This document shows positions 1 to 8,524 of a stretch of 64,000 nucleotides of DNA, piece by piece. Numbering within the stretch: position 1 is the stretch's first letter; each line of letters begins with the position of its first letter. The position numbers and the translations under genes were made by a program. The notes below the pieces were generated by a model that did no database searches, was not told where the DNA came from, and worked only from the letters and a program-made list of their open reading frames with translations. This DNA comes from JAUMBM01 sp964645715 (GTDB taxonomy: Bacteria; Bacteroidota; Bacteroidia; Chitinophagales; Saprospiraceae): NCBI GenBank assembly GCA_964645715.1, contig CAZYAO010000022.1:1-64000 (forward strand). The letters run 5' to 3'.

Positions 1-4
1 TATG

Positions 5-43
5 AAGGCTCAGTCGTCACAACGGCTGGGCCTTCGCCGTTTT
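5..43 (+). terminator. Intrinsic terminator of a gene left of the window
   Basis: Bases 5-17 pair with 22-34 (13 pairs, two of them G-T, loop CACA), followed by a short T-rich stretch (to about 43). This is a terminator shape for + strand transcription arriving from outside the window. It lies inside the longest possible reading frame of the first gene, so that gene probably starts downstream of it, at 71. Confidence 0.6.
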
Positions 44-70
44 AGGGATATACTAAATCATGATGAGCTG

Positions 71-529
71 ATGAACGAATCGAATAATTTATACCTGCGG
101 CTGGAGCTTATCTGGTGGCTTGCCACTGTTGTTGTGGTAGCACTGGTATTGCTTCCCATCTATACTGCACTGCAGATGTTATTTCCGTTCTACGGGGTGA
201 ATATTGTTTTTGTGGCAGTTTTCATCACGTTGACTCGTTATCTGTTTTTGTTAAAATATACCTTTTTGCAGGGTAAGCGTTATCTCAATCTGGCGTTGGT
301 ATTCCTAAGTATACCTGCTGTATTTCTGCTAATTCAGGAAATAAACCTCTTTCAGACCTACCTGGACGAGAACGGATTTTTATCAATTGTGGGGAGTTTG
401 CCGCGAGAGCAACAGCTTTCGATGATGCAGTACATCCGTACAGAAATGCTACTGTTTGGTGTCGGCAGTGTGATTGCCAGCATTGTTTTTTCGTTGCGAC
501 TGGCGGTTTACCTTTGGAAGGGCAGGTAA
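71..529 (+). CDS. Small integral membrane protein, function unknown
   Basis: The frame is open from base 2. I prefer the ATG at 71 because the first 23 codons of the longer version would be encoded by a terminator-like hairpin. The resulting 152-residue protein has about four hydrophobic segments: one near its N-terminus (WWLATVVVVALVLL), two central ones and a C-terminal one (LFGVGSVIASIVFSL). There is a polar loop carrying LPREQQLSMMQ. It ends with a basic WKGR tail. I recognise no domain and no catalytic motif. It converges with the CvpA-like gene, with about 120 bp between the stops in which I see nothing. It looks like a lineage-restricted membrane protein; any function would be a guess. 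Confidence 0.6.
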   Translation: MNESNNLYLRLELIWWLATVVVVALVLLPIYTALQMLFPFYGVNIVFVAVFITLTRYLFLLKYTFLQGKRYLNLALVFLSIPAVFLLIQEINLFQTYLDENGFLSIVGSLPREQQLSMMQYIRTEMLLFGVGSVIASIVFSLRLAVYLWKGR

Positions 530-651
530 GAGGAGAGACGGGGGGTAACCGGATGTGATTGGAGTGAGAATTTCGCCTGTAGCTGTCTGTGGGCATCGAT
601 TCTGTAGAGTCACATACCCGTCTTGCATCGCTGAAGGATTAAAAGGGAATA

Positions 652-1281
652 CTAGCGAGGATCCTCCGGGAGCTCGAAGAAATCAGAACCATTTTGTTCC
701 GGATTGGGGGTGGTGGAAGGATCTGAAGTTTCGTGGCCAATCTTGTCTACAACAGCAATGATGTAGTCGTAGAATTCTACAAATACAGGCCAGAATCTTC
801 GACTGACATTCCAGGCGATTTCAGGGTATTTTTCCAAAAAAGTATAAGTTACCGACTCTGTTTTAGTTGGTTCTTTGAGAAGTCTCGCCCGGGATGAAAA
901 AGCGATAATCAGACTGTAGAGGAATACGACCATGAAAACCATCAGGATTCCACCGGCAATCTGGTTGATAACATTGACGTTGAAAGACTCCAGTGCGCCT
1001 TCGATGGTTCTGCCGAGCAGCCTGAAGAGCAGCATGGTCAGTGCGAATGATGCCAAGATACCTGCCAGCAGGGTAAAAATGCTTGACTGCTCACCATTAC
1101 CTGCCAGCGTATTGAGCAAATCCGTCATCGCAGGGCTGAATTTGGCGGCTACAATGATACCGAACAACACTGAAAGGACGGAAAAGACTGTGCGGATGAT
1201 ACCGCGGCGGTATCCCAGCCAAAAACCTAAGATAACGGACAGAATGCAAAACAAGTCGACGATCATGAACCAAAAATACAT
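652..1281 (-). CDS. CvpA-family inner membrane protein
   Basis: About 209 residues. The N-terminal half has four hydrophobic segments in the usual CvpA arrangement, beginning with a VDLFCILSVILGFWLGYRRG segment, in which the small-residue and GYRRG motif resembles the start of CvpA proteins. The C-terminal tail is soluble and acidic (PNPEQNGSDFFELPEDPR). The family is named for colicin V production in E. coli; its biochemical role is not settled. The frame extends upstream to 1494, but the added residues are polar and unlike the family, so I chose the ATG at 1281; the ATG at 1266 is also possible. It is divergent from the dehydrogenase gene at 1543. Confidence 0.75.
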   Translation of the reverse strand: MYFWFMIVDLFCILSVILGFWLGYRRGIIRTVFSVLSVLFGIIVAAKFSPAMTDLLNTLAGNGEQSSIFTLLAGILASFALTMLLFRLLGRTIEGALESFNVNVINQIAGGILMVFMVVFLYSLIIAFSSRARLLKEPTKTESVTYTFLEKYPEIAWNVSRRFWPVFVEFYDYIIAVVDKIGHETSDPSTTPNPEQNGSDFFELPEDPR

Positions 1282-1418
1282 TTTTTTACAGGATGTGTGA
1301 GGATTTTTCGACTTATGTGCAGTGGGTTGCGACAAAATTGCTTGAGAAGCCTTACAGGGACACAGCAAAGACATCTTTTTCCGATTTCTAAGAAACTGAT
1401 CATCCTCTAAATAAGTGC

Positions 1419-1426
1419 TACTTTTG
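1419..1426 (+). promoter_or_regulatory. Possible -7 box for the dehydrogenase gene
   Basis: TACTTTTG fits the Bacteroidota -7 consensus TAnnTTTG. It would give a 5' leader of about 110 nt before the ATG at 1543. No TTG is present at the expected -33 distance, so this is weak. Confidence 0.3.
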
Positions 1427-1542
1427 TAAGGCAGAGTGAATGAAAATATTTTACTTTGCATTGCTTTCGCAAGGAAGTTCGTTGGGCAACACACATTTAT
1501 TCGGTTGCTTACCCCTTATATAACTCCGGAAAATAATCTGTC

Positions 1543-2496
1543 ATGATTAAGATTCTTGCAAATGATGGTATTCACCCTGATGCGTTGACGCTGTTGGGAG
1601 AAGCTGGTTATGAAGTTGACACAGAGAAGGTCCCTCAGGAAGACCTTATCAAGGTACTGCCTGATTACGATGTCATCATCGTCCGTTCGGCTACCAAAGT
1701 TCGCAAAGACCTGATTGATGCCTGCCCAAAGCTAAAGATTATTGCGAGAGGAGGGGTGGGTCTTGATAATATCGATTACGAATACGCGCAGAGCAAGGGT
1801 ATTGCCGTGATGAATACGCCCGCTGCCTCCTCTTCATCTGTTGCGGAGCTTGCTTTTGCACATATTTTTTCATTGGCACGTTTTCTGAACCGCTCCAACC
1901 GAGAGCTATCCGGAGGCACTTTTAAGAAGCTCAAGGAAGAATTTTCCGAGGGCAGGCAGCTTCGCGGCAAGACATTGGGTATCATTGGATTTGGTCGTAT
2001 AGGCCAAGAGGTAGCTCGTATTGGGCTGGCTTTGGGGATGAATGTAAAGCCTGTGGATTTGATTGTTGAAGAAGCGGATATTAACATTCAGCTTTTCAAT
2101 ATGGACGCGGTGAAGTTATCTGTTCATGTACCTACATTTGACATGGAGGAGGTACTTACCACTAGCGATTATCTCACGCTGCACGTGCCCGCATCCAATG
2201 GTGCGCTTATTGGTAAGAATGAAATTGCCAAGATGAAGCAGGGATCGATCATCATCAACACATCCCGGGGTGGGATTGTGGATGAAGAGGCGTTGTTGGA
2301 GGCGCTTGAATCAGGTCATATAGGGGGTGCTGGCATTGATGTTTTCGAGAATGAGCCGAATCCGCGGCCGGCCTTGCTCAATCATCCGCGTATATCAGTT
2401 ACGCCGCACATAGGAGCATCTACTATTGAGGCGCAGGCATATATAGGCCTTGAATTAGCGGACAGGATACTTGCTTTTTTTGGCGATGACAAGTAA
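1543..2496 (+). CDS. serA: D-3-phosphoglycerate dehydrogenase-type 2-hydroxyacid dehydrogenase
   Basis: 317 residues, NAD-dependent oxidoreductase. In its likely role it oxidises 3-phosphoglycerate to 3-phosphohydroxypyruvate, the first step of serine synthesis. The Rossmann motif GFGRIGQ sits near residue 149. The catalytic set is visible: Arg in NTSRGG (about 240), Glu in FENEP and His in PHIGAST (about 288). The protein stops soon after the catalytic domain and has no ACT regulatory domain, so this is the short form, which is usual in Bacteroidota. Substrate assignment within the 2-hydroxyacid dehydrogenases is by overall resemblance. It starts at an ATG and is followed 98 bp later by a strong terminator, suggesting a monocistronic unit. 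A serC partner is not adjacent. Confidence 0.85.
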   Translation: MIKILANDGIHPDALTLLGEAGYEVDTEKVPQEDLIKVLPDYDVIIVRSATKVRKDLIDACPKLKIIARGGVGLDNIDYEYAQSKGIAVMNTPAASSSSVAELAFAHIFSLARFLNRSNRELSGGTFKKLKEEFSEGRQLRGKTLGIIGFGRIGQEVARIGLALGMNVKPVDLIVEEADINIQLFNMDAVKLSVHVPTFDMEEVLTTSDYLTLHVPASNGALIGKNEIAKMKQGSIIINTSRGGIVDEEALLEALESGHIGGAGIDVFENEPNPRPALLNHPRISVTPHIGASTIEAQAYIGLELADRILAFFGDDK

Positions 2497-2593
2497 AACG
2501 GGTGGCCTTTAGGCTGAAATTATACTTTCTGGCGGCGATGGGTTTGCTAGCCAAGGGGTTAAGAGGACGGGGTATTGCCGACGGAGCCTCTGG

Positions 2594-2633
2594 TCCCGGA
2601 AGCAGTCTTTGGCTGCTTCCGGGATTTTTTTTT
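2594..2633 (+). terminator. Intrinsic terminator after the dehydrogenase gene
   Basis: A perfect 12-bp stem (2594-2605 with 2613-2624), a 7-nt loop, then nine T residues (2625-2633). It separates the dehydrogenase from the fusion gene at 2703. Confidence 0.9.
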
Positions 2634-2702
2634 CAAAAAAATACACTTAAATATTTTCTGTGGGATTAACTGCAGGAAGTCTATTGAGTACACGCCAAAC
2701 GT

Positions 2703-5543
2703 ATGGCTATGCAAATAGCGTTGGAAAATTTGCAGCAATTGCTGCACAGGCAGTATGGTTTGCGAGGAAATCTGCAAGAACTCACGGCAGAGAAGGATCT
2801 TAATTATCGGTTGCATACGGAGGACGGTAGAACGTTTGTAGTTAAAATTGCCCATGCGGACGAGCAGGAGAACCTGTTGGAGATGCAGCATGCCTTGCTG
2901 AGGCATGTGGCGAGGCAGGCGGGCGAAATGAAATTGCCGGTGCTGATGCCGACACTTGAAGGAGCTGATATATGCAGGATAACGGATAGCTGCGGACGTG
3001 ACAGGATGTTGCGGGTGCTGTATTGGCTTGCGGGGGATTTGTGGGTAGATGTNNNNNNNNNNNNNNNNNNNNNNNNNNNNNNNNNNNNNNNNNNNNNNNN
3101 NNNNNNNNNNNNNNNNNNNNNNNNNNNNNNNNNNNNNNNNNNNNNNNNNNNNGGCTATGACCGCCGGGTCGTGGGGTTGATTGATTTTGGTGATGCGGTG
3201 TATAGTGAGCAGATCAATGAGTTGGCGATTGCGGCGGCTTATGCCTGTATGGGTAAGGAAGACTTTCTGGCGGCGGCTTGTTCGTTGGTTAGAGGATTTC
3301 ACCGGCGGTATGCGCTTAGTGAGGCAGAGTTATTGGTGCTTTTTCCGTTGATAGCTATTCGTTTGTGCGTTAGTGTGGTCAATTCGGCCATGAGCCGTGA
3401 GGAGGCGAGGACGAATGCGTACTTGCTTGTGAGCGAGGCGGCGGCCTGGGCCATGCTTCGCCGTTTGCGTGCGATTCCTCCTGCTCTGGCCTACTATACA
3501 TTTCGTGATGCAGTAGGATTGGAGGCCTGTCCGGCACGTGTTGTATTTGATCAGTGGTGTAAGGACTCAGATCCTGCAGCCTTGCTACCCGTGCTGGAAC
3601 CTGTTACACAGCTTGATCTGAGTGTGGGCAGTACCGCCTTGGGCGGCAACGACATTTTTGGGGATGTAGCCGTATTTAGCCGCAAAATTGACCAGATGCT
3701 GGCAGATGCAGGTAGTCGGCTGGGTATAGGAGGTTATGGAGAGGTGCGGCCTTTCTACACAAGTGATGCCTATAGTGTTGCTGCCAATGATGGGCAGAGA
3801 TGGCGAAGTGTACATTTGGGGCTTGATCTGTGGGCGGCAGCAGGGACACCTGTGTATGCGCCTTGGGAAGGAAGGGTACATAGTTTTCAGGACAATGCAA
3901 GTGACAATGACTATGGCCCGACAATCATACTGGAGCACAGTATGGGCGATGGCCAGTATTTTTATACGCTCTACGGGCATCTGAGCAGGGTAGATTTGCC
4001 TTCTCTGCGGCAGGGGCAGTGGATACAAAAAGGAGATTGCATTGCTCACATAGGCCCGCCGCCAGAAAATGGCAATTGGCCCCCCCACCTGCATTTTCAA
4101 ATTGTGCTGGATCTGTTGGGTAAGGAGGGAGATTTTCCGGGAGTTGCTTTTCCCGGTGAGGCGGCAGTTTGGCTGCGCATCTGTCCGGACCCGTCGGACT
4201 GGTTGCGGAAATATTATCCGGTGCAGAGCGGTATGTTGTCCAGGTCAGCATCAGCAACATTGCTTGACAGGCGTCGTCGGCATCTGGGGCCCAACCTGAG
4301 CCTGTCCTATCGGCAGCCACTGCAAATGGTGAGGGGTTTTGGCACTTACCTGTATGATGAAACTGCCCGCCGGTATCTGGATACGGTCAACAATGTGGCT
4401 CATCTGGGGCACCAGCACCCGGCAGTAGTGAAGGCGATCAATGAGCAGCAGGCAGTGCTGAATACGAATACGCGCTACCTGCACGCCCAAATCGTTGAAT
4501 TTGCTGAGGAGCTGCTGACTACTTTCCCACAGCCACTGAGTGTGTGCTATTTCGTTAATTCAGGCAGTGAAGCCAATGAACTGGCAATCAGGATGGCTCG
4601 GACCTATAGCGGTCAGCGGGATATGTTGGTCATGGAGAGCGGATATCATGGTAATACATTGGGCTGTGTAGAAATCAGTTCCTACAAATTTGATGGCAAA
4701 GGAGGCAGCGGCCGATCGGCATATGCACATGTATTACCCGTACCGGACACCTTCCGGGGTGCATGGAAAGGAGAAGATGCTGCAGTAAAATACGCAGCCA
4801 GTGCGGCGGAAATTATCCGTCTTTTACAAGCATCGGGTCGTCGTCCGGCAGGCTTTATTGCTGAGAGTATGCTCAGTTGCGCAGGACAGATCCCTTTGCC
4901 GGCCGGCTATCTTGCTGCAGTATATGCGCAGGTGCGGGCAGCTGGGGGGCTTTGCATTGCCGATGAAGTACAGGTAGGCATGGGGCGAATGGGAAAATCC
5001 TTTTGGGGATTTGGGATGCATTCAGTGGTACCAGATATTGTTACACTGGGCAAGCCTGTTGGCAACGGTCACCCCTTAGGTGTAGTAGTGACAACTCGGG
5101 CGGTAGCAGATGCCTTTGACAATGGGATGGAGTACTTCAATACTTTTGGAGGTAATCCTGTATCTTGTGCAGCCGGGCGTGCCGTATTACGGGTTGTGCA
5201 GGAAGAAGGCCTGCAGGAGCATGCCCTGCGGCTAGGGATGTATTTGAAAAAAGGCCTGCAGGAGATGCAGCAAAGGTATAGTTTGTTGGGGGATATCAGA
5301 GGGGATGGCCTGTTTTTGGGCGTTGAAATGGTCAAAGAAACTGCCAGCCTTAGTCCGGCGACTGCAGCAACAGACTACCTGATCAACAGGATGAAAGACA
5401 AAGGGGTGCTGATGAGTAGCGACGGACCATTGCACAATGTGCTAAAAATAAAACCACCGATGAGCCTGACTTTTGCTCAGGCCGACTTCATGCTGGAGCA
5501 GTTGGGGGAAGTATTAAAAGAAATTGACAAGTCTAATTTTTGA
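2703..5543 (+). CDS. APH-type kinase / M23 peptidase / PLP phospholyase fusion
   Basis: Three modules. The N-terminus resembles aminoglycoside phosphotransferase/hydroxylysine kinase folds; after the gap it keeps the metal-binding GLIDFGD motif. The 100-N gap removes the expected HGDxxxxN catalytic loop. The middle is an M23 (LytM) domain with all metal and catalytic positions present: H371 and D375 (HLGLD), H426 and H462/H464 (HLHF). The C-terminus is a class III PLP aminotransferase fold, with the likely PLP lysine K784 in LGKPVGNG. Its tail (SSDGPLHNVLKIKPPM) matches the signature of ethanolamine-phosphate and phosphohydroxylysine phospholyases. Inference: the kinase phosphorylates an amino alcohol and the phospholyase eliminates phosphate and ammonia. 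There is no signal peptide, so the M23 domain is presumably cytoplasmic. Numbering counts the 100 N as is; the true protein is probably longer. Confidence 0.85.
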   Translation: MAMQIALENLQQLLHRQYGLRGNLQELTAEKDLNYRLHTEDGRTFVVKIAHADEQENLLEMQHALLRHVARQAGEMKLPVLMPTLEGADICRITDSCGRDRMLRVLYWLAGDLWVDXXXXXXXXXXXXXXXXXXXXXXXXXXXXXXXXXXGYDRRVVGLIDFGDAVYSEQINELAIAAAYACMGKEDFLAAACSLVRGFHRRYALSEAELLVLFPLIAIRLCVSVVNSAMSREEARTNAYLLVSEAAAWAMLRRLRAIPPALAYYTFRDAVGLEACPARVVFDQWCKDSDPAALLPVLEPVTQLDLSVGSTALGGNDIFGDVAVFSRKIDQMLADAGSRLGIGGYGEVRPFYTSDAYSVAANDGQRWRSVHLGLDLWAAAGTPVYAPWEGRVHSFQDNASDNDYGPTIILEHSMGDGQYFYTLYGHLSRVDLPSLRQGQWIQKGDCIAHIGPPPENGNWPPHLHFQIVLDLLGKEGDFPGVAFPGEAAVWLRICPDPSDWLRKYYPVQSGMLSRSASATLLDRRRRHLGPNLSLSYRQPLQMVRGFGTYLYDETARRYLDTVNNVAHLGHQHPAVVKAINEQQAVLNTNTRYLHAQIVEFAEELLTTFPQPLSVCYFVNSGSEANELAIRMARTYSGQRDMLVMESGYHGNTLGCVEISSYKFDGKGGSGRSAYAHVLPVPDTFRGAWKGEDAAVKYAASAAEIIRLLQASGRRPAGFIAESMLSCAGQIPLPAGYLAAVYAQVRAAGGLCIADEVQVGMGRMGKSFWGFGMHSVVPDIVTLGKPVGNGHPLGVVVTTRAVADAFDNGMEYFNTFGGNPVSCAAGRAVLRVVQEEGLQEHALRLGMYLKKGLQEMQQRYSLLGDIRGDGLFLGVEMVKETASLSPATAATDYLINRMKDKGVLMSSDGPLHNVLKIKPPMSLTFAQADFMLEQLGEVLKEIDKSNF
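3053..3152. other. Assembly gap, 100 N
   Basis: Exactly 100 N inside the kinase module of the fusion gene. Flanking sequence is recognisably the same protein on both sides. Homologous kinases normally have around 100 or more residues here, so the real gap is probably larger than 100 bp. Confidence 0.95.
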
Positions 5544-5561
5544 TTACGTGAAAATAATCGT

Positions 5562-5869
5562 ATGAATATTGATAAGCTACGATATCCAATTGGTCGGTAC
5601 GAAGAGCCGGTAACAATAACAGTTGATGAGATTGACAAATCAATAACCATCATTGCGTCTTTTCCTGCGGCGTTGCAGACCGCTGTGATGGGGTGGTCGG
5701 CACAGCAATTGGATACTCCCTACAGACCCGGGGGCTGGACGATTCGGCAGCTGGTACATCACTGTGCAGATAGCCACATGAATGCCTTCATCAGACACAA
5801 ACTGGCACTTACCGAAGAAGAGCCGACCATTAAGCCCTATGCAGAGGCTCTGTGGGCTGATTTGCCGGA
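5562..5869 (+). CDS. YfiT/BstA-type DinB-superfamily protein, 3' end lost in gap
   Basis: About 102 residues are visible before the gap at 5870; family members are about 170-180 residues. The start (LRYPIGRYEEP) and the PYRPGGWTIRQLVHHCADSH block are typical of YfiT-like DinB proteins, four-helix putative metal-dependent hydrolases or thiol transferases. The His in VHHCADSH is an expected metal ligand; the two C-terminal His ligands would lie in the missing part. It begins 18 bp after the fusion gene on the same strand, so the two may be cotranscribed. The substrate is unknown. It converges with ftsH across the gap. Confidence 0.8.
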
Positions 5870-5969
5870 NNNNNNNNNNNNNNNNNNNNNNNNNNNNNNN
5901 NNNNNNNNNNNNNNNNNNNNNNNNNNNNNNNNNNNNNNNNNNNNNNNNNNNNNNNNNNNNNNNNNNNNN
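5870..5969. other. Assembly gap, 100 N
   Basis: Exactly 100 N. It hides the last third of the YfiT-like gene, the intergenic region and the extreme 3' end of ftsH. Simple family lengths imply more than 250 bp are missing, so the 100 N is a placeholder. Confidence 0.95.
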
Positions 5970-7895
5970 TCCGTTCTGCGGGCTCTCTTCTGTATCGAAG
6001 GGACGCGAACCGATGAGGCGAACAATATCGGACTTGAGAATCACCTCTTTTTCCAGCAGGGCATTAGCCAAAGTTTCGAGTTGATCCCGTTTTTCTGTCA
6101 GTAACTGCTGAGCACGCTGATACTGAGACTCTACCAGTTGTCTTACCTGGTTATCGATAAGCGTTGCCGTCTGATCGGAATAAGGACGCTGGAAAGTATC
6201 CTGCGACATACCATAAAAACTGACCTGACCTACGGAATCATTCATACCATAAATGGTAATCATATCATAGGCCATCTTAGTTACGCGATCGAGATCGTTC
6301 TGCGCACCTGTACTGATTTTACTGAAGACCACCTGTTCAGCGGCACGACCACCGAAGGTCATACACATCTGGTCGAGCAGCTGCTCGGTGCGTATGATGT
6401 ATTGCTCCTTGGGTAGATATTGTGCATACCCTAGTGCCGCTACACCTCTGGGAACGATGGTGACTTTCAGCAGCGGCATGGCGTGCTCGAGATACCAGCC
6501 GCAGAGCGCATGACCAGCCTCGTGGTAGGCGATGATTTTTTTCTCTTCGGGAGAGATTATCTTATTCTTCTTTTCCAATCCACCAATGACCTTGTCGAGT
6601 GCATAATTGAAATCGTCCAGATCGATGGATTTTTTATTGCGTCGGGCTGCGATGAGCGCTGCTTCATTGCACAAATTAGCAATTTCGGCACCGGCAAAGC
6701 CAGGTGTCATCTCAGCCAGTACTTCAGCATTGATTTCTTCGGAGCACTTAATGTTTTTAAGGTGTACATTGAAGATAGCCGCACGTCCTTTCAGATCAGG
6801 GCGATCGATACTGATTTGCCGGTCAAAGCGACCTGGGCGCAGCAGCGCTGAGTCGAGGACATCCGGGCGGTTGGTAGCCGCCATGAGTATGACGCCCTTG
6901 TCAGTGCTAAAGCCGTCCATTTCCACCAGGAGCTGGTTGAGGGTGTTTTCACGCTCATCATTACCTCCCTGGAAGCCGCCGCGGCCGCGTGCGCGGCCAA
7001 TGGCGTCAATTTCATCGATAAAAACGATGCAGGGTGCTTTTTCGCGCGCCTGCTTGAACAGATCACGTACACGTGAAGCGCCCACGCCCACAAACATTTC
7101 GACAAAATCGGAGCCTGACATAGAGAAGAAAGGCACGCCTGCTTCGCCGGCGACAGCCTTGGCGAGCAGCGTTTTGCCGGTACCCGGAGGACCTACCAGA
7201 AGCACGCCCTTAGGGATTTTACCCCCCAGCGAGGTATATTTTTTGGGATTTTTGAGAAAATCCACTACCTCCATGACTTCTTCCTTGGCTTCATCGAGGC
7301 CGGCAACATCAGCGAAAGTGATATCAACACGGCTGTTTTGGTCAAAAAGAGTGGCTTTGCTTTTTCCAATATTAAAAATCTGTGCGCCTGGCCCGCCGGC
7401 GCCTCCCCCTACACGGCGCATGATGATAATCCAGATAAAAGCAATAATGATGATAGGGAGAATAAAACTGAGAATATTCTCCATGATTTTGCCTTTCTCC
7501 GTGTAGACCACGTTCGTTTCGATGCCAATTTCGTTCTTGGTATCCTGCAGAAAAGCCACGAAGGAGTCAACAGAGCCAATCTTCAACCAGTAGTTGAAGC
7601 GATTATTGCTGAAACCGGAGGGCTTTTTGGCATCGGAATAGGCCGACTCCTGTAGTTTTTCTTTAAAAAGGTAGACGTGCGCCCTGTTTTGGTTGCTGAT
7701 AATGACGACCTTTTCAACCGCATTGTCGGCAATCATGGACTTGAGGCGGCTTTGCGTGATGGGTTCATTCTGTCCCTCAGAAAAACTGAGGATATTAAGG
7801 GCTATCAAAACTATGCCAATAAGCGCGTATACCCAGTAGGAACCAATACGAGATCCGCCACCGGAAGGCTGCTTGTTGTTGTTGTCATTCTCCAT
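5970..7895 (-). CDS. ftsH: ATP-dependent zinc metalloprotease FtsH, C-terminal tip lost in gap
   Basis: 642 residues are visible, nearly the full family length. FtsH is a hexameric inner-membrane AAA+ protease that degrades membrane and regulatory proteins. Two membrane segments flank a periplasmic domain (about residues 20-36 and 142-160). The Walker A motif GPPGTGKT is near residue 237 and Walker B FIDEID follows. The second region of homology (RPGRFDRQ) is present, and the zinc site HEAGH is near residue 456. Only the variable C-terminal tail is missing, after SRPFDTEESPQNG. It follows rsfS on the same strand with a 217-bp spacer, a pairing common in Bacteroidota. The spacer has no good -7 box facing ftsH, so it is probably cotranscribed with rsfS. 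Confidence 0.97.
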
Positions 7896-8112
7896 TTCGA
7901 CTTCTCTATTTTACACCCGGCCGAGGCTTGGGGCGAAATGATGTATTTTAATTACAATAAACACATAAAAAAGCGATTCGTTTGCTTGGGGAGCAGCAAA
8001 GCGCAGTAATTGCGCCCTTTGTGTTTTTTTATCAAACGAAAGACGCTTTTTCGCCAGTGTGTATTGTGCAATTGTATCTGAAGCTGTAACACTTCGGGCT
8101 GGCTGTCGTTAC

Positions 8113-8499
8113 TTACAGGGTTTCGTACTCGGTCAGGCGTGCATCACTCCAGAGATCTTCCAGTTCGTAATACTTACGCGTTTCTTTGTGAAAAATATGT
8201 ACCACAGTATTGAAGTAGTCCATGCAAATCCAGGCAGCAGAGCGTTCTCCTTCTACATGGAGAGGGGCCATTTGAATTTCTTCACGCAGCCTGCGCCTTA
8301 TATTGTCTGTTATAGCACGTACCTGCGTTGTGGAGTCACCTTCACAAATGATGAAAAAATCTGTGGGAGAATCATGAAGCCGGCGAAGATCCAGCTTTAG
8401 GATATGCTTACCTTTGATGTCCTGTATGCTGTCAATAATCAGATCATTGATCTCTTCCTGACTTATAGCAACTGTTTTGGGCTCAACTACTGAATTCAA
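8113..8499 (-). CDS. rsfS: Ribosomal silencing factor RsfS
   Basis: 128 residues, RsfS/YbeB/Iojap family. It binds ribosomal protein uL14 and blocks subunit joining when nutrients are short. Family features are visible: an N-terminal segment followed by KGKHILKLDLR, TDFFIICEGDSTTQV, and the C-terminal HVEGERSAAWICMDYFNTVVHIF followed by YYELEDLW. The only acceptable start is TTG at 8499, because an in-frame TGA lies two codons upstream and no ATG precedes the conserved region. A -7 box at 8535-8542 would give a leader of about 30 nt, consistent with this start. It is divergent from birA and upstream of ftsH. Confidence 0.93.
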   Translation of the reverse strand: MNSVVEPKTVAISQEEINDLIIDSIQDIKGKHILKLDLRRLHDSPTDFFIICEGDSTTQVRAITDNIRRRLREEIQMAPLHVEGERSAAWICMDYFNTVVHIFHKETRKYYELEDLWSDARLTEYETL

Positions 8500-8524
8500 A
8501 AGAGCTCAATTTTTTAGTTTTGTA

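Noticed and set aside
2559..3302. A minus-strand frame crossing the 100-N gap
   Set aside because: It reads through N bases and antisense to the kinase module; artefact.
5640..5869. Continuation of the ftsH frame beyond the gap
   Set aside because: The extra residues are antisense to the YfiT-like gene; the true ftsH end lies in the gap.
6607..7506. A 299-codon frame on the + strand
   Set aside because: It is antisense to ftsH, Ser/Arg/Pro-rich and shows no domain; it is a shadow of the ftsH codons.
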